DNA of 11,929 nt from Aureobasidium sp. EXF-3400 (GCA_024195585.1 SWBL01000670.1:1-11929); one strand, 5' to 3'; positions 1-7,734 are shown, counted from the stretch's first letter. Notes: generated by a model not told the origin, from the letters alone. A program made the numbers and translations.

Positions 1-29
1 GTCGCTTGCTCACCGACCAAATCCGACTG

Positions 30-50
30 ATGCGCAATGGTCAACGATGA
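30..50 (+). promoter_or_regulatory. Short upstream ORF overlapping the regulator start
   Basis: ATG at 30-32 opens a frame of six sense codons ending at TGA 48-50. It overlaps, out of frame, the regulator's ATG at 37-39. Overlapping uORFs commonly lower translation of the main frame, but the transcript start is not known, so it may not be in the mRNA. Confidence 0.3.
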
Positions 51-1716
51 ACGGCCTCGCGCATGTTTGACATGCAAGCGACGAAGAATCAAATGCGACC
101 AAGCCAAACCTTCCTGCGCAAGATGTGTCCTGGCACTGGAAAATTGCAAGTGGTTCAAGCCTGGCGACAAACCCAAACTACGGTTTGTGGACGCAAATCA
201 GGCTGTCGCCGCACTCTGTCAGTCTTCCCAGATGCAGACCAAAGTCAAAGCGTCAACCACGCTGAAAAATACACTGCATGAAGATCTCGATACACAAGCG
301 CTCGCATTCTTCGTGCGGTACTATTCCCTGGATTCAGCACCAAATGGTGGACCTAATCCTGGCTTGTTCGGGCATGTCATGCCCGCAGTCTCTTCCTGTC
401 GGACCGCTGCAGCTGCCTTGTCAATCTCTGCTGTGTCTTTGACGATATTTTCGAAGTGGCGTATGGACCAAAATCTGAGCGAATGTGTTCCCAAAGTCTT
501 GGGCCAGGCTATAAAGAATTTGTCCGATGATCTCCAGAAGCAGGACTCGAGACATTCTGATCTCACCCTATTGACTACCTTGTTACTACAATACCACTCT
601 GCCTCCGAGTCTCTGTTGTTCTCCAAAAGAAGCACAATTGTGCATCACCTTGGTGCACTTGCTTTAGTTAGAGAATTTGGTCACCCTTCGACTTGGTCCG
701 CCATCGCTAGCGAGTTCGTGGGTTGCCTCATCCATCTCGAAATCACAACTGCCATCCGCGAACAGCGCATGGTACATCCCGAGGTTCGCTACTGGAGATC
801 GATTATCAGTTCCACCTCGGTGGATCCCAGTAGGTATCTGGACGATCTGGGCATCCAAGTCGCCGACATGCAATTCCGAGCTTCTGCGCTGCAAAATGGC
901 ACGGATTCCTGCTCATCGTCGATGGAGGTTCGCACGCTTCTGGATGAGATCCAGCGACTTGATGAGAGCCTTCTTTTGTGGCAAGGAAATGTGTCGAGGT
1001 TCTGGGGCCCGTTCAACTGGACGCCACCAGGAATCATCTTTCCACCAATCCAAGCTTTTCAAGGGTCTTGCCATGTGTATGCCTCGATCACTGCGGCCAG
1101 GAGGATGAACGACTCGCGTAGTCATCGCCTAACTCTCGCGCTGATATCCCTCAAACTCATTAGCGAACGAGAGGAAAGCAATCCTCAATTTCGCAAGTCG
1201 AATCCGAGTCAGAGCAGCATGCACGTAATCGTGAATCGTATTCAATGGCTAGTCGATGGTATCTGCGCATCCATCCCTTTTTGTCTAGGCAACAGAAGCA
1301 AGGTTGGAACCCTCAGAGACTTCAGTGATGCGACCTGGGCATTCCCTTCATGTCATGATATGTCGGAGATGTATGGCTTGTACGGACGGTTGGCAGAGCC
1401 GATGGGACTTGAGTCTCCTTCGGACCATTACAGCCATGCCCTCACACAAGGCTCCTGGCTAATGTTGAGCAACCTTGCACTATTGGTGAAGACCTTGACC
1501 CCGTCATTTGAGCTCAAAGATGGGCAATTACCATGGATATGTCAACAATATCTTCGTAATTTGTTGTTGAACTCGATCGAGTGGACGCGTGATAGCTCGC
1601 TCGTAAAAAGTGTACTCACGAGGGTGAATCTGCCTCCTGCAGAAGTACTCATCTCTGAAGCAAGCAGATGCGTGCGACGTGTCTCGCGTGGACTTCAACT
1701 CCGCGACGATTCGTGA
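37..1716 (+). CDS. Zn2Cys6 fungal transcription factor, 559 aa
   Basis: A single uninterrupted frame of 559 codons. Near the N-terminus is a complete binuclear zinc cluster, C10-x2-C13-x6-C20-x6-C27-x2-C30-x6-C37, with the basic stretch KRRRIK between the second and third cysteines. This is the GAL4-type DNA-binding domain found only in fungi; such proteins bind CGG triplets in promoters and act in the nucleus. From about residue 84 (LDTQALAFFVRYY) onward it resembles the 'fungal-specific transcription factor domain 2' type regulators rather than the classical Fungal_trans type; that assignment is from general appearance. Length is normal for the family and no intron is needed. A 7-codon upstream frame (30-50) overlaps the start. 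The next downstream gene on the same strand, now separated by a transposon, is a truncated P450, so it may have been a pathway-specific regulator (inference). Target unknown. Confidence 0.93.
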   Translation: MVNDERPRACLTCKRRRIKCDQAKPSCARCVLALENCKWFKPGDKPKLRFVDANQAVAALCQSSQMQTKVKASTTLKNTLHEDLDTQALAFFVRYYSLDSAPNGGPNPGLFGHVMPAVSSCRTAAAALSISAVSLTIFSKWRMDQNLSECVPKVLGQAIKNLSDDLQKQDSRHSDLTLLTTLLLQYHSASESLLFSKRSTIVHHLGALALVREFGHPSTWSAIASEFVGCLIHLEITTAIREQRMVHPEVRYWRSIISSTSVDPSRYLDDLGIQVADMQFRASALQNGTDSCSSSMEVRTLLDEIQRLDESLLLWQGNVSRFWGPFNWTPPGIIFPPIQAFQGSCHVYASITAARRMNDSRSHRLTLALISLKLISEREESNPQFRKSNPSQSSMHVIVNRIQWLVDGICASIPFCLGNRSKVGTLRDFSDATWAFPSCHDMSEMYGLYGRLAEPMGLESPSDHYSHALTQGSWLMLSNLALLVKTLTPSFELKDGQLPWICQQYLRNLLLNSIEWTRDSSLVKSVLTRVNLPPAEVLISEASRCVRRVSRGLQLRDDS

Positions 1717-2006
1717 TCGCTTCGGTGGTAATCTGGCAATAGAAATCAACGACCTCCAAATGAGATACGATGCATGGGAAAACGCATAGACGGTTACAAT
1801 CAATCTGTTGTTGTTGACCGTTGCCATCGTCAAGAAGATGATGGAGCCCAACGGCATCTGTTTGCGGAATCATGGTCGGCAACCATTGGCGTCTTTGCCG
1901 TCAAGTACATATTCAGTCACATTGTTTGCCGGGAGCGGCACAAGACATGCCCCACATCGTTGAAAACAAGACGCTGAAAACCTCGCATGTGGGGTAATCT
2001 CTGGCT
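1717..2006. other. Intergenic, regulator 3' flank
   Basis: No coding frame with recognisable content. It holds the regulator's 3' region and, near its right end, an inverted pair of eight-base motifs: CCCCACAT at 1950-1957 and ATGTGGGG at 1987-1994. Each contains GTGGGG on one strand, which fits the SYGGRG consensus of the carbon-repressor CreA. Before the transposon inserted at 2007-2008 this stretch would have lain about 640 bp upstream of the P450 start codon. Confidence 0.4.
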
Positions 2007-2008
2007 TA
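2007..2008. repeat. TA target-site duplication, left
   Basis: TA directly before the left TIR, matched by TA at 5323-5324, as expected for Tc1/mariner integration. Confidence 0.85.
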
Positions 2009-2077
2009 TTCTCGTATTCAAAATTCGTGGCACTTTGCCACCCCCGACTTTGAACTCGATGCTCTCAGCAGCTAGTT
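2009..2077 (+). repeat. Left 69-bp terminal inverted repeat
   Basis: Begins TTCTCGTATTCAAAATTCG and ends GCAGCTAGTT. It equals the reverse complement of 5254-5322 except at 2057 (C here, T in the equivalent right position). A 15-base near-palindrome, GTGGCA-CTT-TGCCAC, sits inside at 2027-2041; it is a plausible transposase-binding or hairpin site. Weaker similarity between the two ends continues about 25 bp further inward and takes in a TATATA box. Confidence 0.95.
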
Positions 2078-2095
2078 ATTAGCTATTACATCAAT

Positions 2096-2101
2096 TATAT
2101 A
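2096..2101 (+). promoter_or_regulatory. TATA-like box for the transposase gene
   Basis: TATATA lies 18 nt inside the left TIR and 134 nt before the transposase ATG at 2236. The mirror position at the other end also has TATATA (5232-5237). Position and symmetry suggest a core promoter; no transcript data are available. Confidence 0.45.
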
Positions 2102-2235
2102 CCTCTATACCACTCTCGCTACATCATCTGCTAGCGTAATAGCTAAAGGTAGCTGATCTATCCATTTTGCTAGTCTTTGAGCGATATTAGAGCCACATCT
2201 GACCCGTGATATAGGCCTTGTTCTAAGCCATAATC

Positions 2236-3318
2236 ATGCCGCTTAACGAGCACGACAAGACTCTCATCGAGGCCATGTTCCGCGATGATTGCGACGTTAA
2301 TACAGTCACTAAAGTGGTTCCCCATGCTGCTCGAAGAACGCTCTTTCGCATGCAACAGAACATGGAACTTTTTGGCCAGGTTCGGAAGCCTTCTTCTGCT
2401 ATTAAGCAAAGGGGTCGACGTCGCCTGTTGACACCTTTAATGCGAGTATACGCTATGGAACTGCTTGCCCATAGAAACGACCTTTGGGAGGAAGAACTGG
2501 CCTTCGAATTGTGGTGCGAATTCGGCATAACAGTGTCTCAACCTACCATTAGTCGCATGCTTAAGGAAGAACGACTATCAAGCAAAGTCAATACTCGGAT
2601 AGCTAACCGTCGCTCGGTCGTCGAACAGGGTGTATATGAAGAGGAGCTAGCTGAGCTGATGTCTCAAGGGCATCCAGTCGGTGTCGACCCTGTGGATATG
2701 CTGTTATACTTAGACGAATCTGCCACTTCTGAGAAGGTGATGTTTCGACGCCGCTCATGGTCAGCAATTGGTTTACCTGCTTTTACAAGGTCAGAGCTAG
2801 TGTCAAAGGTGCGATGTTCAGTGCTGCCAGCGCTAGATGTACATGGATACCTGCCAGGGTCAACCCTTGTCGTCGAGGGCGCAGTAACACAGGCCATATA
2901 CGAGCACTGGTTAGAGACAGTTGTTCTGCCTCAGTGCGAACCGTTCCCAGGAAGGAGGTCGATTGTCATCATGGACAATTGCTCAACCCACCACTCAGAT
3001 AAGGTACGGTCAAATTTTGGTATAGAATTGGTGGCAATCTAACCACGACAGATCACACAACTGGGCGAGCAGTTTGGCGTATACCTGCTCTACCTGCCGC
3101 CATACTCACCACATCTGAACCCCATCGAACAGACCTTCCACCTCTTAAAACACTGGCTGCGTAAACACCGAGATCTGGCGCCTCGGCCCGATGACATGGA
3201 TTTGGATGCGTATAAAGCGCAATGGATACTGCACTTGGAGAGAGCGACGCACTATGCGCTGGATGAAGTTGACGTCAGGAACTTGTTCATTAGAAGCAGA
3301 GTTTCAACGAACATTTAG
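2236..3318 (+). CDS. Tc1/mariner DD34E transposase, 344 aa, two exons
   Basis: Exon 1 is 2236-3003 (256 codons), intron 3004-3051 (48 nt, GTACGG donor, CTAAC branch at 3039-3043, ACAG acceptor, phase 0), exon 2 3052-3318 (88 codons plus TAG). Residues about 1-125 are helical and basic with a QPTISRML recognition-type helix, the expected helix-turn-helix DNA-binding part that would bind the TIRs. The DDE nuclease follows: D160 in LLYLDES, D247 in IVIMDNCSTHH and E282 in SPHLNPIEQ, with 34 residues between D247 and E282 (DD34E). RRSWSAIGLP (about 172-181) and LPPYSPHLNP are superfamily hallmarks. Without splicing, the frame stops in the intron at 3040-3042, giving 268 residues without E282. No disabling lesion is seen, so it may be active. 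It converges on the second gene of the element with a 4-bp stop overlap. Confidence 0.92.
3004..3051 (+). other. Transposase intron, 48 nt
   Basis: GT...AG intron with CTAAC branch site ten bases before the 3' end. Removal joins codon 256 (K) to ITQLGEQF in frame and restores the DD34E spacing. The intron holds an in-frame TAA at 3040-3042. It falls between the second and third catalytic residues. Confidence 0.9.
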
Positions 3319-5192
3319 ACCTCGCCAGCATCAGAGCCGCCGCGAGAGCTGTGATATGGTGAGCTTGAGGAGTCAGATCCCACGGAAGTGACACTTGAAG
3401 GGCCAGCGCGAAGGACAGGGTTGCTCTGTTGGCGTTGGCGTCTTTGCTGTTTATACAAGTCGACGAATTTGGTCAGTTCTTCAAGGATAACTATCCGAAG
3501 GCCACCTTGCTTGACGACCTGTGATAATAGCTCGTCGCTACTGCTAAACAGTATGCGCAAGTTCCAGCAATCGGTTTCGAGTGCTACCCGAGCCCTATCA
3601 AGATTGCTAGACCACTCGCTGTAGGTCAACTTAATACCGTCCCAGAACCTCTCCCAATTACTGGCAGTATTGAGCTCAGGTGGCACTGGCGATACCTGTC
3701 GAACGACAGGAACAGCCGGAGGAGGTGGCTGAGGGGCTAGTTGATCTTGAGGCTGAGGCTGATTGACATATATATGGTTGACAGTCGAAGGGGTTGATGG
3801 TGACTGGGTTACCTTTGGTTTCGATGCTCGTTTTGCAAGGTCCTCCTCATGCTGTTCGTGGCGACGTATAATCAGCTTACGTATATCACGAGAAGGTCGC
3901 TCGAGGGTGCTCTCGTCCTCCCTAACTGATTCTCGCCAACGTTGAGCTACCTCAAAGATGACTTCGTAGTGGCGACCATTGTATATAAAGCATGCCAGAC
4001 CATGGCGAGCTTTAATACGACAGCGCAGAGGGTCAGAGCACTTCCAATAACGTGTAATGCTATCCCAAAACAGGGCTCTGTCCTCTTGATATCTGTTACT
4101 CTGGAGTTCGGAGCGCTCGGTGCGACGACGGCCTCTAGGTTGAGGTGTAGAGCTTGATATAGGTACTGCTGCAGATTCATATGACGGAGGTAACTCTGGC
4201 GGTGGCTCTTGCCCATTGACGGTCCATATGGACTCGATAACCATGGCCGGTTCCTTCATGCCGCTACGAGCATTAAAGCGAACAAGGTCCATAGCTTTAT
4301 CCCAGCGCTCGCCGCCACCCTCGACCCTGGTTAGGGTTACTGCTTCAATTGTACGTAAACCGCGAGCACCGGTTGATGTTATTAGAGCTCTGATCCTCCA
4401 AGGATAGAAGAGGTTAATCCCTCGACCTTCCAACTGAGGAAGGATCGTCTCATCCATTGCTTTGAGGGTCTCTGCCCATGACTTGTCACTGTTAGTAAGA
4501 CTAGTGTCGCCATCAGATAGCTTTTCGTGGCCCTAACGAGTGTCGAATTAAAGCTTAAATGAGACTGGGGCAACAACCGGAGCGACGACTGGTGCCGAGG
4601 TGACAGCAGCAGTATTTGACGATAACCTCCTGGTAGGGACAGTCTGCTTGGCCTTCAGGAAGTTGCTACGAGTTTTGATGACCTTGTTCGTAGTGGTGGT
4701 TGAGCGACGAGTGGTTGGGGCTAGATTGTTGCATGGCTTCGTAGGTCGATTTTTGGCTGCCAGGGCCTGTATCTTGGTCTTCTTCGAGGTATTTGACGTC
4801 CGCTTTTTTCCTAACGTGTTCGTGGCATCGGAAAGAGGTTTTTTACTAGCGGATACCCTTTTTAAAGGTGGTTGTGGTGGTTGGGTAGAGGCAGGACGTT
4901 TGGTTGTGACCCTACGTTGGGTGGATTCGGAGAGTATTTGTTGATTAACAAGACGAACTGGCGCCTTGCTACGCGTGGATCTTGGCGCTGGTGTAGAGGG
5001 ACCTTCTCTGATGTCGTCCACTTCTCCTTCGAAGTGTATATGTCGTCTTGATCCATAGAGGACTAGTGGTGGTGCTGGTGAGAGGGGTGGTTCCGAGAGG
5101 CTTGAGTCGCGAGTTTTGCTTTGAGAGCGCGTACGAGGGCCAGCGCTAGCTGCTACTACAAGCAACGCTTTAGCAGCACTGTATTGGTCCAT
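3315..5192 (-). pseudogene. Second gene of the Tc1/mariner element, unknown protein, two internal stops
   Basis: I do not recognise this protein. On the minus strand one frame runs from ATG at 5192 to TAA at 3317-3315, 626 codons with that stop, broken only by TAA at 4550-4548 and TAG at 4535-4533, five codons apart. The 214 codons before are basic and rich in S, T, P and K, start MDQYSAAKALL, and look disordered and nuclear (KKRTSNTSKKTK). The part after the stops begins GHEKLSDGDTSLTNSDKSWAE and has more ordered, Trp-rich segments (WDSITRYWKCSDP; NWERFWDGIKLTYSEW), a PPSY motif (4190-4179), a P/Q-rich linker and a Ser-rich tail. Both stops could be CAA/CAG to TAA/TAG changes. Alternatively an in-frame intron removes them (for instance 84 nt using a CTAAC branch), but the GT donors there are weak. 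Start codon lies 61 nt inside the right TIR. Confidence 0.6.
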
Positions 5193-5231
5193 ATCGACGT
5201 GTATAACAAGGCAATTGAATGAATTGGTGTG

Positions 5232-5237
5232 TATATA
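5232..5237 (-). promoter_or_regulatory. TATA-like box for the second transposon gene
   Basis: TATATA on the minus strand, 16 nt inside the right TIR and 39 nt before the second gene's ATG at 5192. It mirrors the left-end box at 2096-2101. Confidence 0.45.
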
Positions 5238-5253
5238 AGACTAATTGCTATGG

Positions 5254-5322
5254 AACTAGCTGCTGAGAGCATCAAGTTCAAAGTCGGGGGTGGCAAAGTG
5301 CCACGAATTTTGAATACGAGAA
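5254..5322 (-). repeat. Right 69-bp terminal inverted repeat
   Basis: Reverse complement of the left TIR with one mismatch. It contains the internal palindrome GTGGCA-AAG-TGCCAC at 5290-5304 and ends CGAGAA before the TA duplication. Confidence 0.95.
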
Positions 5323-5324
5323 TA
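5323..5324. repeat. TA target-site duplication, right
   Basis: TA directly after the right TIR, matching 2007-2008. Confidence 0.85.
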
Positions 5325-5674
5325 TGGACGACCGCGGCGGCACTCTACAACTTGCAAATCCCGAAGGATCTCGAGGAACTTGGTAACAGGGAACCAGGCG
5401 AATGAAATTGACATTGCTCCAAATCAACAACGCTGTAACCCTGATACAACGCCATGGGAAACCTCCTCGCCAACCTGAGTTTGCCAGGTACCTATTCAGA
5501 ATTAGAGTGTCGATGATCCCCTTGTCAATGCTGGTGTGGGGTAAAAACGCCTCGTCTCTCGACCTCTACATATCTGTGAATATATCCAGCCCATTGAGAC
5601 AGCTTTTCCTTTATTGCTTTGGACCTGTGACAGTGTGCGTTTTCGACATCATTCACTCAAATCTCTTTCTCACA
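5325..5674 (+). promoter_or_regulatory. Upstream region of the P450 relic
   Basis: The 350 bp between the transposon and the P450 start. Near its left end CCGCGGCGG (5332-5340) gives an everted CCG-CGG pair plus a direct CGG, the kind of triplet arrangement Zn2Cys6 proteins bind. The P450 frame is open back to an ATG at 5402, but that 91-codon extension has no P450 features and is best read as 5' leader. Confidence 0.4.
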
Positions 5675-6571
5675 ATGCAACTCGTCTCCAGCCTCGAGAT
5701 CCTCGGACTGCTTGTTCTTGGTTACAGCTTATCCTGGGTTGTATATGTGCGATTATTCCATCCCCTAAGACAAATACCTGGGCCTTTCTGGGCCTCGGTT
5801 TCTGGAATCTGGATGGTACATCGCATCCGTCAAGGAGACATGGAAGTTATCCAACGAAGGCTGCACGAACAATATGGCCCTCTTGTCAGAATTGCTCCCG
5901 ATGAAGTGGCTTGTGCAGACCCAGAAGCAATTCGCAAGGTCTACCGCACACAAGCGCCCTTGACCAAAACACATTTCTACCCTGTGTGGGGGAGTAACAA
6001 CTTCTCCAAGTATCCCGATCACTTTGTCAACACCGATGAGAAGCTTCACAGCAGTCGCAGACGCATCGTCAACAACATCTACAGCATGTCCACCATCCTT
6101 ACACTCGAGCCATACATCGACGACTGCGGTGCCATGTTGATTCAACAACTGGACGAGTTCGCGGCGGTAGACACAGTTGTGAATCTTGGGCAGTGGCTGC
6201 ACTGGTATGCCTTTGATGTGATTGGAGAGCTCTCCTTCGGAAAAGCATTCGGCTTTATGTCAGAAGCAGAGGATCACAAATCATATATCGGAGCCTTGGA
6301 GACACTGGTTCCTGTTCTGTGCCAAGCTGCTGTTGCCTCTCCTATCGTTCAGCGCATCATTTTCGGATCTGCTTCAATCAACCCGGCTACAAGAGAAGCC
6401 ATGAAAGCGATCAAACACATCGAGGAGGCCGCGCGTTCGAGTGTTGACGGTCGCCTCCAAGATGAAGAAACAGGCAGACAAAATCTGCTTCGTCATCTGC
6501 TTGAAATCTCGAGATCCAAGGGCGAAAAGGTAGACTTTGGTATCGGCGAAGTCATTCATAGATTTCCCTGA
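5675..6571 (+). pseudogene. Cytochrome P450, N-terminal fragment (298 codons)
   Basis: The start at 5675 is chosen because CACAATGC is a good fungal initiation context and MQLVSSLEI begins the normal ER anchor. Residues 7-25 form a transmembrane helix, followed by the proline hinge (HPLRQIPGPFWA, 29-40), the family-typical YGPLVRIAPDEVACADPEAIRKVY (67-90), a C-helix region with SSRRRIVNNIYSMS (126-139) and YAFDVIGELSFGKAFGF (178-194). The pattern is that of pisatin-demethylase/benzoate-hydroxylase-like fungal P450s. The frame ends at GEVIHRFP, just where the I-helix (AGxDTT) should begin; no I-helix, ExxR or heme-cysteine motif is found downstream in any frame, so about 200 residues are deleted. 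Not functional as an oxygenase. Substrate unknown. Confidence 0.87.
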
Positions 6572-7249
6572 GCGAGATTCATAAGATTGTGCCTCTCATT
6601 GTACAGAGGTATGATATCAGTTTGAAGCATCCGGACCGAGTGTGGACCACCAAGAACTGTTGGTTCAACAAGCAAGAAGGTCTTGACGTCCAGATTTACC
6701 GAAGAAAGTCGAATTGACAGGCAGTTAATAGGCCAGAAGAGGAAGAGAACAAACAGAGCTCTTAGAGGAGAATACGGTAGATTGGAACCAGATAGCAGAA
6801 CAATGCACCTGCACACTCTTGTCTCAAGCATTTTCCAGTTTGTCCGTCTCCCGACCGCATCGCTGCGCTGTTGGCGATCTTGTACTTGACATGTGCCAGT
6901 GGAAGACTCTATGTGAGATACGCTAGCCTTTTATAAGCACTTTCTCCCCCTCCACAATTTGCTCGAGATATCACACGTATCTTCATAGCCGCACTATTGC
7001 TCCAGGGTAACGCACAGGAACATGAGAATGTTCACGTCAAGCTCAATGTAACGCAAGTCGAAGTTTGCATATCGTGCTCGAGAACAATCTCAATATATAC
7101 TCCGATACGTATGGATTTCCTGCTCTTCGTCGCATCAAATATCCTCGATTCAGGGTTCCAATATTCCAAAGATGCATCGAGGCGGCTTGCAAGACACAGT
7201 CGAATGATGAAGTGCTCATGAATCTGCAAGCTCTGTGGCAAATGTAAGA
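6572..7249. other. Intergenic between P450 fragment and dioxygenase relic
   Basis: No recognisable gene. The missing P450 C-terminus is not here. A 61-codon + frame from a TTG at 7065 to 7247 (starting LHIVLENNLNIYSDTYGF) reads smoothly but has no ATG or family I recognise. The right end is the 3' flank of the minus-strand dioxygenase relic. Confidence 0.4.
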
Positions 7250-7734
7250 TCAAGTCTTCATGGCTTTCTTATTCTCCAACAGTTTGTTGACTTCGTCTTG
7301 ATGTTTGGAGAAGTTATCTAGGCAGTCAGCGATCGGTGCATGATGGCATGGGATAGAAGATGTGGCGACATACCTACGAGATTGTCCCACATCTTGGGAT
7401 CGTGCTCTTGCTTTTTGTCAGTATTCCATGCGAAGTCGCTGATGGTAAACGGCCTCGAGCTCTCAAACATGATCGCGATTGCTCCTTGGGAGATTTACAT
7501 TACAGGAGGTTCGTTCTCAGTAGCGGCCTTGAACTCCTAGTAAGCAACGCCGTGTGGGACCATGCCACATTCGTAGGAGGTACCGCCAGGCTGAAACTCA
7601 TCTGATCGACCGCCGTAATCACCGTACAGCAGACCCATGAACTCTGAAGCAACATTGCGATGGAAGTACGGAGGGCGATGTGTGTGTGAAGCCACGTCCC
7701 ACCTAGGCGAGAAGATGAGGAAATCGGCCAGCGG
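7250..7734 (-). pseudogene. Homogentisate 1,2-dioxygenase-like gene, C-terminal fragment with two nonsense codons
   Basis: Minus-strand exon 7734-7374, intron 7373-7318 (56 nt; GTATGT donor, CTGAC branch, CTAG acceptor, phase 1), last exon 7317-7250 ending TGA. The protein begins ADFLIFSPRWDVA, continues RPPYFHRNVASEFMGLLYG and GGTSYECGMVPHGVAY, and ends DNFSKHQDEVNKLLENKK. The three Fe(II) ligands of the family are present: His at 7662-7660, Glu six residues later (7644-7642) in HRNVASE, and His in VPHG (7554-7552). This enzyme opens the homogentisate ring in tyrosine/phenylalanine breakdown. The frame is broken by TAG at 7539-7537 and TAA at 7497-7495, both explicable as CAG/CAA C-to-T changes. 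About 300 N-terminal residues are missing: the homology stops exactly at the neighbouring MITE and does not resume beyond it. It could be a paralogue from a metabolite cluster rather than the housekeeping gene. Confidence 0.85.

Larger units (their letters stand above)
2009..5322. mobile_element. Two-gene Tc1/mariner-type DNA transposon, complete, 3,314 bp
   Basis: Bounded by 69-bp TIRs (2009-2077 and 5254-5322) that differ at one position, and flanked by a TA dinucleotide on each side (2007-2008, 5323-5324), the target duplication of the IS630-Tc1-mariner superfamily. It carries a spliced DD34E transposase on + (2236-3318) and a second convergent gene on - (5192-3315); their stop codons overlap by 4 bp. 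Both gene starts lie just inside the TIRs. The near-identical TIRs and intact transposase suggest fairly recent insertion. Known fungal relatives (Fot1/Pot2-like and others) are typically 1.3-2.4 kb with one gene, so the size and second gene are unusual. Confidence 0.93.

Noticed and set aside
4600..4944. 114-codon + frame inside the transposon
   Set aside because: Antisense shadow of the biased S/T/P/K-rich coding region of the second transposon gene.
5402..5674. N-terminal extension of the P450 frame
   Set aside because: No P450 or signal features; the membrane anchor and a good initiation context are at 5675.
7065..7247. 61-codon + frame that reads smoothly
   Set aside because: It starts at TTG, has no family I can name, and the GTAAGA at its end gives no in-frame continuation; mentioned only in the gap description.
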